This document shows, piece after piece, positions 23,401 through 33,176 of a stretch of DNA of 64,000 nt; positions within the stretch are counted from its first letter, which is position 1, and each line of letters starts with the position of its first letter. Under the pieces are notes generated by a model that saw only the letters and a list, made by a program, of their open reading frames with translations, was not told the DNA's origin and ran no database searches. Origin of the DNA: Tolypeutes matacus (lineage: Eukaryota > Chordata > Mammalia > Cingulata > Chlamyphoridae); contig JAKSZT010054399.1 in assembly GCA_026826555.1 (NCBI GenBank), forward strand, positions 3,601,627 through 3,665,626, written 5' to 3'. Both the position numbers and the translations under genes were made by a program.

Positions 23401-26400
23401 TTAAGTAGATCTTAAATAATATTAAATTGAATTCTACACTGAAATTCTAGATTAAAAATATTTCTATATAATCTTTTAAATGCAATGAGAATTTCTATGT
23501 TTTAATAAAAATACATTTTTAGTTGCCTCTAGTGATAATGAGAAATAGGGCATATAAATCATTTTTCACTAATGTAAATATGGGTACACATGCAGAAACT
23601 GAGAACTCACGGTTGTTTGTTTTCTCATTTTCACAATTGGCTTTTAACCACATTGTGCTACAGTGATAAATGAAGCTAATATTTAAATTCAAATATTTTG
23701 GACTGCCTCTGGTTTTCAAGACATAAGTTAAACTTCTTACTCAAAATGATTATCATGCCCATGTTACCCAACTTTCTAGTCTTAAAACACTCTTCAACCA
23801 TGAAGATTAAATCATCTGGTATCACTAATGTTTTTAATGACCACAAGCTCATGACTAGCATCTAGAAGAGGAGAAACTCTTCGTTACCTTTTTCCTTATG
23901 GGTTTGGTACTTGGGGAAAATTCCAGATTCACTTTATTTAGGAAGATGATTTTGTTCTTTTAACTAAACTAGGAAGAAATAAGTACAGGAGCTTGGGGAG
24001 GAAGGGATGTGAGTGATGTAGCTACTAACCTAGCTGAGAAGTTGTTCTTAGTAATCCTAAACTTGAATTCTTTGAGGTACAGTATGGTAGTATATTATGA
24101 TGCAGCCAGCAGGTATTTAACACGAATTGATGAAGATGAGTTATTTGGACCCTTAGTTAATAAAGTTATTATATTGTCTCAATTGAATTAACTGTGGTGA
24201 TGTTTACAGCCAGTTTCAAAGGCAGTAAGACCTGTAAACTGTTTGAGGGTATGGGGTGATGGAACCACATAAATGTTACTTTTTAAATCATGGCAGTTTC
24301 AAGATACAGGCTTTTCTTTTCTGTTGTGAATCAGTCAATATTGAGTTAGTGAAGACTAGAGTTTAAAGGTGTGCAGAAAAGCCAGCTCCACCCTGCCCTC
24401 TGGTGGTGATCCGATCCATAGCACTCTCCTGGTTTGAAAGCCTCACGTTTGAAGACGGTGAGCATTGTTTTTGAGACTAGTTCTTGGTTTGGTTTGGTTT
24501 GGTTTGGTTTGGTTCCTTATTTTTCTACTTCCAGGTTATGCTCTTTTTATACTCTATCCCCTTGGTAGTCCCCGGGGGAATTTTTATAGCTGGAAAACTT
24601 CTAGACATTTCAAAGCATTAATTTTTCCCCCTATAACAATGTTAATTTAGTATTTAAAATTCTTCACTTAATTACAGATGGTCATTTGCTCATTTAAATC
24701 CTAATGCCCACCACTAAGGAGGTATGTCTGAATTTAATCTCAGTGACAACAAAACTGCACTAAATCTTTTCACAGACATTAATAGCCAAAAGCAAGATGC
24801 CATTTTAATTCTGGGTAGAACTGGTCAACCCCTACAGTAATACTGGATTGTGACCATGCCCGAGTAGCTTTAGTGGTTGTTTTTTAAATTATTATTATTA
24901 AACCCAACATGTGATGGTTTAATGTATTTCTTGTATCTATGTATTTGTATCGTGTTTTATAATCACAACAAATGTCTTTATCACAGAATAATATTCCTTG
25001 ATACTATTTTTCCCTCAGCTTTTATACCTTTCCTGTCTTTTATGTAAGCCTGAAGTCGTAGCCTGTTTTGTTTGTGGTTAGATGGGTTGAATTGTTCCCC
25101 ACATTTTCAGCACTTTCAAAGCCAAAAAGTGTGTGACTCAGCACCTATCTAAATCGGTCTCAGGGAATGCTCTTCTAACAGTGGGAGGGATGTGACGACT
25201 TCACAGCAAAGGGATGAGAAAGCAAAACACAGCAGAGAGAGAGGTGAAGGCTAACAAAGGGGGGTCCTTATATTGGGGGAGGGGGTGAGTGAGTATAAAT
25301 AAGTAACCACAAATAAAATAAAGAGAAAGGCAGGTAGGCTGCTTTACCCCAGAGATCATTATCTGGTGTTAACATATTCCTGTAAGTACTGAGAACTGAG
25401 TATTTAAGACACCAGTAAAGGAGAGGAGATAGAAAAGGAATAAATCGGCATCTGACCCATGTTACATGTTTGTTTCAGTATTCATTGAATGAAAGGAAGC
25501 TGCTTGAAATGAGGACAGAAGTAGTGGCATTGGTAAGAAATGAGACTTTGAGTTTTCTTTGCCATTTTATTTATCTTTGCTTCGTCCCATGCATGGTTAC
25601 TGTTGTTTGAAATGTGTTATAGGAATATACACTCAGGTTTAGTGTCATAGGATTTTTTGCACGTAACAAAACACTTGGTTATCTTAAGAATGTCTTATCT
25701 TAGTTGTTGAAGAATTTAAAACTTATAAGGACTTTATAAGTTTTAAATCTAAATATGTGGCTTTTTTTTTCAATTATGGTACCCATTAATTTGTTACTAT
25801 ACTGTATTACCTGAGATCTCTGGAACCTAAAAGAGCTTCCAGGAAATAATTGTGATTCCTCAATGTTTCTGGAATACTTTTTTACTCATCCACTCATTTC
25901 CTTATTCTTTGCCTGAATTGGTAGCCATAGAGAACTAATTACTTGCCCTGGAGTTTTCAGTTAAACGTTTCCAATGTCTTTATGCATTAATGCAGTATAT
26001 ATCCACTTTATAACATCAGCCAAGCTCACCACTCTTTTGGGTGTTTGTGTGGGTTAATTATCTATCTACTTTAAAAAAACTATTGTATTTGAGGATAGTC
26101 CCAAATTGACTTTTGTATAGCCAAGTCTCATAATAACAAAACACTTGGTGTCTGAACTGTAAAAGAAGAAAGTTTTAAAATATATGAGTAAAGGGGGCTG
26201 ATGTGGCTCAAATGGTTGGGCGTCCGTCTCCCATATGGAGGGACCTGGGTTCAATCCCCAGGACCTCCTGGTAAAATTTAAAAAAAAATAAAAATAATTT
26301 AAAAAAATAAATAAATAAATAATGAAATATATGAGTAAACATGTTGTTAAGGCAGGCTGTTGCCTTCTGATTATCTGAGATTCTTTTCATTTTTTTTTTT

Positions 26401-28284
26401 TTAAGCATTTTTGAGTCTGTCTCTCTTTCACTTAGGGGAAGTTAGAAGTGTGGGACAGACTCATTGCCTTTGAGAACAGACTGACTTAGGAATGCTACCT
26501 CATCTGTAGAGCAGTTTATGGTGTACTTAAGCTTTTTCCCATACATGACCACATTCGGTTCTCTGAACAGCCTGTGTGAAGGGAAGGAAGGGAAGGAAGC
26601 CGAGGCCTAGAGATTACGGGTCCTGACGACGAATGCATCGTGGCGTGAGAATAATAGACTCAGACTGAAACCCACGTCTCCTTAGTCTTTCGAGCCCAGG
26701 TCCTCCTCTGCCTGTCCCCTGCTGTGGAACTCCAGGACGACCGAGCAGAGGGGCATGGCTGGAAGTGGCCTGATGCTCTGAATCTCTTTGTTTTAAAAGC
26801 ACGCCCAGCAAGATCGCGCTGTCACCCAGACCAGCCGGAAGATAGACACTGAGGTCGCTGGTCTCAAAACCATGCTCGAATCGCACAAGCTCGATAACCT
26901 TAAGTATTTAGCAGGTAAGCTATTTTACATTCTAGGTATTTAAAATAAGCCAAAAAATAGCCTGTAAAATAAGTCAGGGACAGGTAAAGCATTTCATTGG
27001 TCCTAACACATATTTTTCATACTTTTAACATCTCTGAATTTGGAAGACATACGTTTAATTGGCACTTTTTTCTTTCTTAAAGATGGTAAATAAATTGGTA
27101 CATTTTATAATCCATAGAATCTTAAATTTGGTAAGATACTGTAATTGAACTATAGTTATTCGGGATTTTAGTGATATTCAAAACAGAGAGTATTTTACAG
27201 ATAAAATGGAAGGCTTTTGATTTTGTGGTCGTACAGCTTCAATTGGAGACACCCCTTTTAAGGGGTTATTTTGCTTTTGCAATTTTTGAGCCAAAAGAAG
27301 GAATGAAGATTCATGTACAAAAATTTAAAAATTACCTAGCCATTATTTTTTCTAATTTACTGAAGTATATCGCTCATACATGAACATACATAAACAATAA
27401 GTGTATAGTAATAGTTGTGAACTTACAAAACAAACATACATAACATCATACAGGAGTCCCATACATCAACCCTCCACCACCAGCTTGCATTATTGTGAGA
27501 CATTTGTTACAAATTATGAAAGAATATTGTCAACATCTTACTACTAATTATAGTCCTTATCTTACTTACATTTGGTATATTTTTCCCCCAACCCACCCTA
27601 TTATTATTTTTTAAATATGTTTTTATAACAGAAGTTGTAAACTTACAAAACAATCATGCACATGTGCAGAATTCCCACACAACACCCCTCCATCAACACA
27701 CCACATCCCGGTGGAGTATTTGTTACAGATTATGAGCTAATATCATCCGATGATTACCAGGTCCACAGCATACATTTGGCACACATTTTCCATACTCCCC
27801 CATTATCAACACAGTACATCTTTGGCATAGATGACCTAGCCATTATTTTAAGTCAAACCTAACATTTTGGATGAATCAAATATTTTAGTGATAACAGTAT
27901 TTGGAAGTGAAATTTTGTTCTTTATAGCCCCTTTATTGTGCATATGCATATACTTTGTGGCCGCAGAATTTTTGTGATTCTAAAATTTCATTGAAAAGTT
28001 TTCTTGACTATTAGGTGTGTTTGTACTTTGAAATGATGATTTCAGGCATGGGGGTTGGTTTTTTTTTAATGGGCAGGTGTTTAACTAATGGCACCTCAGT
28101 GACCAAGTGTGACTTTCCTGAGGGTTTTTGGTGGATAAGTGGATGAGTGCCTGTGTTTTCTTAATAAGAAGGTGTTGATTCATGTAACTGTTAATGGAAC
28201 TAATAGTCCTTCCTATTTCTTTTTACAGGGTCTGTATTTACATGCCTAACAGTAGCTCTGGGATTTTATCGCCTATGGATATAA
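17340..28284 (+). CDS. MCUR1: MCUR1 (CCDC90A), mitochondrial calcium uniporter regulator 1, exons 2-9 of the gene, 5' partial
   Basis: Spliced coding sequence: 17340-17459, 20296-20399, 20924-21025, 21992-22033, 22946-23017, 25479-25532, 26800-26914, 28229-28284. This gives 220 full codons plus TAA in one open frame, with intron phases 1,1,0,0,0,0,0,1. The product matches the C-terminal three fifths of mammalian MCUR1: a conserved segment ([19 protein letters not shown]), a long CCDC90/DUF1640 coiled coil (exons 3-8), and one C-terminal membrane segment ([20 protein letters not shown]) ending three bases before the stop. Known role of the family: an inner mitochondrial membrane protein that supports MCU/EMRE-dependent Ca2+ uptake; a role in cytochrome c oxidase assembly has also been proposed. 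The residue pattern fits MCUR1 better than its paralogue CCDC90B. Exon 1 (N-terminal and mitochondrial targeting part) is missing and presumed upstream of the window. No frameshift or stop is seen and introns are kept, so this is the real gene and not a retrocopy. Confidence 0.96.
17460..20295 (+). other. MCUR1 intron 2
   Basis: 2836 bp. It contains a MIR (about 18230-18440), MIR3-like debris (about 20050-20165) and otherwise AT-rich sequence without recognised genes. Around 19780-19950 there is weak similarity to old L1M 3' sequence. Confidence 0.6.
18230..18440 (+). repeat. MIR SINE in MCUR1 intron 2
   Basis: Diverged MIR order: GGGCTCAAGCCCAACTCTGC, then TTTCACCCTTCTCAGTTTCC, then CTCATCTGTAGAATGGGTAT, then AAATGAAATAATGTACATG. 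Confidence 0.7.
20296..20399 (+). CDS. MCUR1: MCUR1 exon 3
   Basis: 104 bp between acceptor ctcgtag and donor gtcagc. It completes the Gly codon from exon 2 and encodes [20 protein letters not shown] plus [14 protein letters not shown], the start of the CCDC90/DUF1640 coiled-coil region. The donor is the weakest in the gene by consensus (gtcagc), though still GT. Intron 3 after it is only 524 bp. Confidence 0.95.
20924..21025 (+). CDS. MCUR1: MCUR1 exon 4
   Basis: 102 bp, 34 codons, phase 0 on both sides; acceptor ttccctag, donor gtaaca. It encodes [20 protein letters not shown] and [14 protein letters not shown], a highly charged heptad-rich coiled-coil stretch shared with CCDC90B in outline but closest to MCUR1. 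An antisense L1 fragment begins about 60 bp after the donor. Confidence 0.96.
21085..21430 (-). mobile_element. L1M fragment in MCUR1 intron 4
   Basis: Reversed ORF2/3' landmarks: GAATGGAATCATACAGTGTG, ACATTATATTCCATGTAGC, CCACAGTTTATTAATCTC, TTGCTTCCAGTTTTTGGTTA. It is strongly diverged. Confidence 0.65.
21992..22033 (+). CDS. MCUR1: MCUR1 exon 5 (42-bp micro-exon)
   Basis: 42 bp, 14 codons, phase 0; acceptor catatttttag, donor gtaaga. It encodes [14 protein letters not shown] in the coiled coil. Relative to my recollection of human MCUR1 the fifth residue is Lys rather than Glu, and Ile replaces one Leu. Being symmetrical and short, it could be skipped without changing frame. Confidence 0.93.
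22560..22835. repeat. Unassigned interspersed repeat upstream of exon 6
   Basis: ACCCACCCAGACTGGCTTAA ... AAAGGGGATTATTTGGTG resembles the start of an old mammalian repeat; related text occurs near 34920-35270, 36690-37070 and 42950-43290. I cannot name the family. Confidence 0.35.
22831..22945 (+). promoter_or_regulatory. MCUR1 intron 5 3' splice signal: distant branch point plus 99-nt pyrimidine tract
   Basis: Positions 22845-22943 contain only C and T, then AG at 22944-22945. No adenosine is available inside the tract, so the branch point must lie at least about 100 nt from the exon. The best match to yUnAy is TTCTTACT, with the A at 22837, 109 nt upstream of exon 6. No AG occurs between it and the splice site. 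The tract is a TTTC/TTTTC microsatellite and probably varies in length between individuals. Confidence 0.6.
22845..22943 (+). repeat. TTTC/TTTTC microsatellite
   Basis: 99 bases of pure pyrimidine built from TTTC and TTTTC units with a few TTCC variants. It runs to the CTAG of the exon 6 acceptor. Confidence 0.95.
22946..23017 (+). CDS. MCUR1: MCUR1 exon 6
   Basis: 72 bp, 24 codons, phase 0; acceptor cttcctag, donor gtatgt. It encodes [20 protein letters not shown] followed by VKEL. The acceptor is preceded by 99 uninterrupted pyrimidines (22845-22943), which come from an expanded TTTC-type microsatellite. Confidence 0.95.
23018..25478 (+). other. MCUR1 intron 6
   Basis: 2461 bp, AT-rich, no recognised gene. 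A short GGTTT repeat sits at about 24486-24514. Most of it looks unique. Confidence 0.6.
25479..25532 (+). CDS. MCUR1: MCUR1 exon 7 (54 bp)
   Basis: 54 bp, 18 codons, phase 0; acceptor gtttcag, donor gtaaga. It encodes [18 protein letters not shown], continuing the coiled coil. Like exon 5 it is a symmetrical short exon. Confidence 0.94.
26193..26324 (+). mobile_element. Monomeric DAS-type SINE in MCUR1 intron 7
   Basis: Head GGGGGCTGATGTGGCTCAAA ... GGTTCAATCCCCAGGACC and an A/T-rich tail. A perfect 15-bp duplication AAATATATGAGTAAA is at 26178-26192 and 26325-26339. Confidence 0.95.
26800..26914 (+). CDS. MCUR1: MCUR1 exon 8
   Basis: 115 bp; acceptor tttgttttaaaag, donor gtaagc. It encodes [38 protein letters not shown] and one base of Gly. 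This is the end of the coiled coil and the first residues of the membrane segment. The exon is markedly richer in CpG than its surroundings. The acceptor carries four purines before AG, so it is weaker than the others. Confidence 0.95.
27350..27833 (-). mobile_element. 5'-truncated L1 in MCUR1 intron 8
   Basis: Reversed L1 3' UTR: CGCTCATACATGAACATACA, ATACATCAACCCTCCACCAC, GTACATCTTTGGCATAGATG. A perfect 16-bp duplication ACCTAGCCATTATTTT is at 27334-27349 and 27834-27849, so this is a clean recent retrotransposition. Confidence 0.9.
28229..28284 (+). CDS. MCUR1: MCUR1 exon 9, terminal coding exon
   Basis: The acceptor is ctttttacag. It completes Gly and encodes [17 protein letters not shown], then TAA at 28282-28284, followed at once by a second in-frame TAA. 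The segment is the single C-terminal transmembrane helix that anchors MCUR1 in the inner mitochondrial membrane. The 3' untranslated region starts at 28285; its end is not certain. Confidence 0.95.
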
Positions 28285-28288
28285 TAAA
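28283..28288 (+). terminator. AATAAA polyadenylation hexamer overlapping the MCUR1 stop codon
   Basis: The stop codons TAA TAA followed by AG create AATAAA. A T/G-rich stretch (TTGTTTTGCC, then TTGTCGTCTTCC) follows 20-50 bases downstream, as expected for a cleavage region. I found no other AATAAA or ATTAAA between here and the Tigger element at 29962. Whether this hexamer is used, giving a 3' UTR of only about 25-35 bases, cannot be told from sequence. Confidence 0.45.
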
Positions 28289-29959
28289 GTCTCTTTAAAG
28301 AAATATCCATTGTTTTGCCTTAAGAATACCAGATTGTCGTCTTCCTATTTTCTCATTTAAACTCTTAACCCTGATTTTGTTTTAATGAATATTATTTATG
28401 TGTATGCAAAGTATGGGCATATAGCCGAGGTAGCAACATCAGGAATTGCATAAACTCTCCTTCTCTTGATTGGTTGACTTTCAACACTGAGTGATGCTGG
28501 GCAAAGCATTGAAGAACCCACCCAGCCGGACCAGTGAACTTGGTCTAACCTGTTGTACACACCAGTAGTAAATGTCTTCTATCATTTTGCTACAGTTTTA
28601 AGCCTTTTGTCACATAGAGGATTGGGGTACAATGGCTTCAATAAGCGCTAAGGAATCATTGAAACTAAACCGCAGCCACTAAATGCTCTCTAATGACCCA
28701 GTTCTTAACATCCATTAAGTCTCCAGACCCATTTTTTTGTCTGCAGAGTATTGTGGTGTGTTCATGATACAGCTGTACTTCTATAGTCTGAGAGGATTTA
28801 TTTGGTTTTTCAACATTCTTTAGTCTTAGTAAGTTATTGTTATGATTACTTTGCCTGTGCTTTCTGGTTAGAAAATCATGTTGCCAAGTGAAGGGTTATA
28901 ATGTCACAATGACTCTCTTTTACCTGGTGGAGTGTTCAGTTTCCTTCCCTACCTCCTGTTTCCCCTTCCCTTTCTCTTCCTCCCACTCTCCTTCTCCCTC
29001 CCTCTCCTCCCCCTTTCCCTCTCCCATCCCCTCTCTCCCTTTCCCTTCCTTGCTGTTCTTCGCTCCCTCCCTCCACCTCTCCCTTTCCCTTCCCTCAACC
29101 TTCTTCCCCCTCCCTTTCCCCTTTCCCCCTTTCTCTCTCCCTTTGTCCTCTCTCCCCCTCTCTCCCTTATGACTTGAGGGCTATACTAACTCTCCATTTG
29201 TGGCGTTATGTACCTGGAAAACCCACTAATTCACATGGAACTCTACCTCAGTTCATGGACAGGGTCTCCTTCCATCTGGTCTTTGTCTACTTTTTTTGTA
29301 AATTGGAGGCACACAGTTTTCCTTCTCTAGTGATAGATGTACACTTTTTAGAAATGAACCTTACGCCTTTAATGAATTTGCCTTTGCCTACTTAATCAGC
29401 TCAGATGTGGGCTTCCAGGATTAGAGAACTGGAGGCCAGGCAGCATCCTCATATTGGTCGGTCTCTTTTAGGCATCCTCATACCCACCTTGCCTCCATAT
29501 TTAAAACAATTTCCTAGATACAGCCGGGAGTATTTGGAGGCACACATTTTCTTCTGACTTAAATGACCGGCAGGTGGGAGAGAATAAGCATTTCAGAAAT
29601 AATGACATTGATGGACCCTTTTCTGTCTTTATCCACATGCACACACAATGGGCTTCAGTGGAGATGCCACATAAAGATTTCCTTATCAAATTGGTGGAAT
29701 AAGTTACCCATTGTCACTGTCCCAACCAAATTGGTAAAAAATTTACCTTTTATCATATAACTTGTCATCTCTGAATTTTGGAAAGTTTAAGTCATTACTG
29801 TTTTAGAAAACATTTGTGTAGAAATCCTGAATTCCAAAGAAGTATGAAAATGCAAGTATTTTTGCATTGGTGATATCAGTTACAAAGTGAGCCATCATAA
29901 TTTAATCTTTTTCATGAAGACCCACTGTTTCTTACCCATTTAAAATATTGGACCCCTGA
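28285..29959. other. MCUR1 3' flank / possible 3' UTR
   Basis: No repeat family recognised and no further gene. It begins with the MCUR1 3' UTR, whose length is unknown. It includes the pyrimidine-rich block 28937-29168. Confidence 0.5.
28937..29168 (+). repeat. C/T-rich low-complexity block
   Basis: About 230 bases of CCCTTTCC/CTCCC-type pyrimidine-rich sequence with very few purines. The open frames through it are compositional artefacts. Confidence 0.9.
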
Positions 29960-29961
29960 TA

Positions 29962-31358
29962 TAGGCATACCTCATTTTATTGTGCTTTGCTTTACTGTGC
30001 TCTGCAGATACTGTGTTTTTTTTTTTTACAAACTGAAGGTTTTTGGCAACCCTGCATTGAGCAAGTCTATTGGTGCCATTTTTCCAACAGCATGTGCTCA
30101 CTTCGTGTCTGTCACATTTTGGTTGAATCTTGCAATATTTCAAACTTTCTCTATTATTATATCTGTTGTTGTGATCTGTGATCAGTGATCTTTGATGTGA
30201 CTATTGAAATTGTTTTGGGGCTCCACGAACCACACCCATATTAGATGGCGAATTTAATCGATAAATGTGTGTGTTCTGACTGCTCTCCCAACCTGCCATT
30301 CCCGTGTCTCTCTCCCTCTCTTCCACCTTCCCTGATTCCTGAAACACAATAATACTGAAATTAGTCCAACTAACCCTACAATGGCCTTTAAGTGTTCAAG
30401 TGGAAAGAACAGTCTTCATAAGGCTACAGCTGCCATAAGTAGTGATTCCTCTGATGGATGTGGGCAAAAGTCAATTGAAAACCTTCTGGAAAGCTTTTGC
30501 CATTCCCAATGCCATTAAGAACATTTGTAAAAATAAAAAAAGAACATTTGTGATTCATGGGAGGAGGTCACAATATAACATTGGAAAAAATTGATTCTAA
30601 CACTCAAGGATGACATTGAGGAGTTCAAGACTTCAGTGGAGGAAGGAGCTTCAGAGGTGGAAATAGCAGAATAGAATGAGAAGTGAAGCCTGAAGATGTC
30701 ACTGAATTGCTGTAATCTCATGATAAAACTTGAGTAGATGATGAGTTGCTTCTTATGGATGGAATCTACTTCTGGTGAGGATGCTGTGAACATTGTTGAA
30801 TGACAACAAAGGATTTAGAATATGACAACAACTTTGTTGATAAAGCAGTGGCAGGGTTTGAGAAGATTGACTCCAGTTTTGAAAGAAGTTCTGCTGTGAG
30901 TAAAATAATGTAAAAAACATTGCATGCTATGGAGAACTCTTTCATGAAAGGAAGAGTCAATGCAGTTGATGCAGTAGACTTCATTGTTGAGTTATTTTAA
31001 GAAACTGCCTGAGCCTCTCCAACCTTCAGCAACCACTACCCTGATCAGCCAGCAGCCATCAACATCAGAGCAAGACCCTCCACCAGCAAAAGGACTGTAA
31101 CTCACTGAAGGCTCAGATGATGCTTAGAACATTTTTTAGCAATGAAGTATTTTTTAGTTAAGGTGTATATATTATTTTTTTTTAACATAATGCTATTGCA
31201 CACTTAATAGACTACAAAGAAAAAAGAAATAGACCACGGTATAGTATAAATACATATGCACTGGTAACCCAAAAACTTGGTGGAACTCACTTTACTGCAA
31301 TATTCATTTTATTGTGATGATTGGGAACCAGATCCGCAATATCTCTGAGGTATGCCTG
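29962..31358 (+). mobile_element. Tigger1-type DNA transposon, internally deleted
   Basis: Terminal inverted repeats TAGGCATACCTC (left) and GAGGTATGCCTG (right), with TA duplications at 29960-29961 and 31359-31360. The 5' part (GATCTGTGATCAGTGATCTT, TTAATCGATAAATGTGTG) runs to about 30405. There it jumps to the late transposase region (TAAGGCTACAGCTGCCATAA). Most of the transposase gene is missing, and the remaining reading frame is broken by stops and indels. Confidence 0.93.
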
Positions 31359-31360
31359 TA

Positions 31361-33176
31361 TTCGTCCCCCTTGAAAGAAGGATCTCCAAAAGTTACTGCA
31401 CATTAAACAGCTGCCTTGGGTATTGAAGGCTTAAGTAAACGTCATCCCATTAAGAATGCGTTTGTCACCACTTGGTGAAGATGTCACTTTTCCTTGGAGG
31501 AGAAAGGGCATGGGGAACAGACCACCTATCAAGTCACACTTCCAACAATCCCCAAGAAGAAAAGGTACCCTCTACAAATGTTTCAAAGCAAGTACTAGTG
31601 TAGGCTGAAAACACATAGCAAAGTGTCCTTATATCCTGATAAAGTGTTTTTTAAACAACATAGTGGTGTGACATTCTTTCATCTGCCCAGAGTATCTCCA
31701 CATGACTTTCCAGCTGGTGATCATTAGCTGCAGTTCTGTCACTTTGATTTTGTTGTAGTTCTTTGCAGTTCAGTGCAGCTTTTTTTTTTTTTTTTTTTTT
31801 GCCTTGGGAAGAGTCCTCTCTCTTTTTGACGTGTGGATTGCATGCACATCTGGAAGTTAGGAAGGCTCAGGTCTATGTCCTGTTTATTTAGTCAAATGTT
31901 TCCATTTGAAAAGCATTTGAGCCAAGAATGCAAGTGTACCCTTCCCACTGCTGACCTGGGCATCTGTGAATAGTGTGAGCAAGTTGTGACAACACAGGAT
32001 TAAAACTGCTCAGGCACCCTTGCTTACAGGATTCTATCACCCTAGAGAAGTAGGTATTAGCACTGAGGAGGGGGAAGCTTTCAGGCCACCTCATCTCTGC
32101 CATCTGGGGAGATTCACCATCTCTGGACCCTGAAACATCATCCTCTAAACACGGGGCAGCTGCCTCAAGCAGAACAGTGTCGAATCTTTGGCCCTTTCAC
32201 TCCCTGGTCACCCTTCATTGGGAGGTGAGCAGGGGCTTCTTTGCGATTCTAATTTCTTCCCTGCCTTTTATCTTTGTAAATAGCCTGGACACAGGATCAC
32301 ACCCTTCCTGCTTGGTTAATAAGCAACACCTGTTGGTGTGTACATTCTTTGCTGAAAGTACTCATTTTAGTTTCTTTGCTTTTTCTCTCATCTGAGTTTC
32401 TGGCTTAATATCTAAATCTCCATATATCCATTTTTCCCTTAAGTATGCCAAGTACCTAATTCGAGAAGTCAGAACTTCAAGAAGAAAGGCTTGACTCAAA
32501 CCAGACTTCTCCCTGGAATTTGTCTCTGAACCGAAACCAAAAATTCCGAATCCTTTTCCTCTGCCACAGTGAACAAGTCTGTTACGTGCCTGTATCTTCT
32601 GCCTCAGCATTTATACTTTAATTTCCCCTTTGTAGCTGTATTTACTGACATAATCTTCCCTCTTACTTTCTCGTCTTTCCATCTTCTGCCTGGTAATTGA
32701 TCATGTCAGTATTGGCAAGCATTTCTCCAACCCTAGTGTGCCATATTCCAAGAATTTTGCCACATTTTTTAACAGATATATAGATGGTACTATAGAACAC
32801 ATGTTTAGAAAACTTGGTATTAATAGAAGTTTATCAAATTTGCTGACTTTTTTGAAACTAAAAAATATGTTAAAATAACTTATTCTTTATGTATATAAAA
32901 TGTTCAAGCATGTTTTATTGGTCTTTGTTGGAATTTTATTTGGAAAATATTTATCTTTTTACAGATTTACACCTCCGTTTTTCCTAATTATAGCATAAAT
33001 TATTTCTTAACCATTTCATTAAGCAAATATAAGTTACATTTTATTATATAATAAAGTGTAATATTTTTATCTAAAATAAAAAAATTTAATTATGTGACTG
33101 ATAACACTTATCATTCAAATTGAATATGAAAAACTAGGACTCCTTCTGCATGCACTGTATTTCAATTTCATCCATC
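31361..33176. other. Intergenic sequence, no gene recognised
   Basis: A run of about 22 T at 31779-31800 could mark a minus-strand retrocopy, but I see no recognisable protein or duplication. The 71-codon frame at 31888-32103 (minus) has no family likeness I know. The rest is AT-rich and looks unique. Confidence 0.4.

Noticed and set aside
28888..29177. Two overlapping open frames rich in Pro, Leu, Phe and Ser
   Set aside because: They come from a pyrimidine-rich low-complexity block.
30515..30984. Two minus-strand frames (92 and 72 codons)
   Set aside because: They are antisense to the transposase remnant of a plus-strand Tigger1.
31888..32103. 71-codon minus-strand frame next to a T22 run as a retrocopy
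   Set aside because: No recognisable protein and no flanking duplication found; left unassigned.
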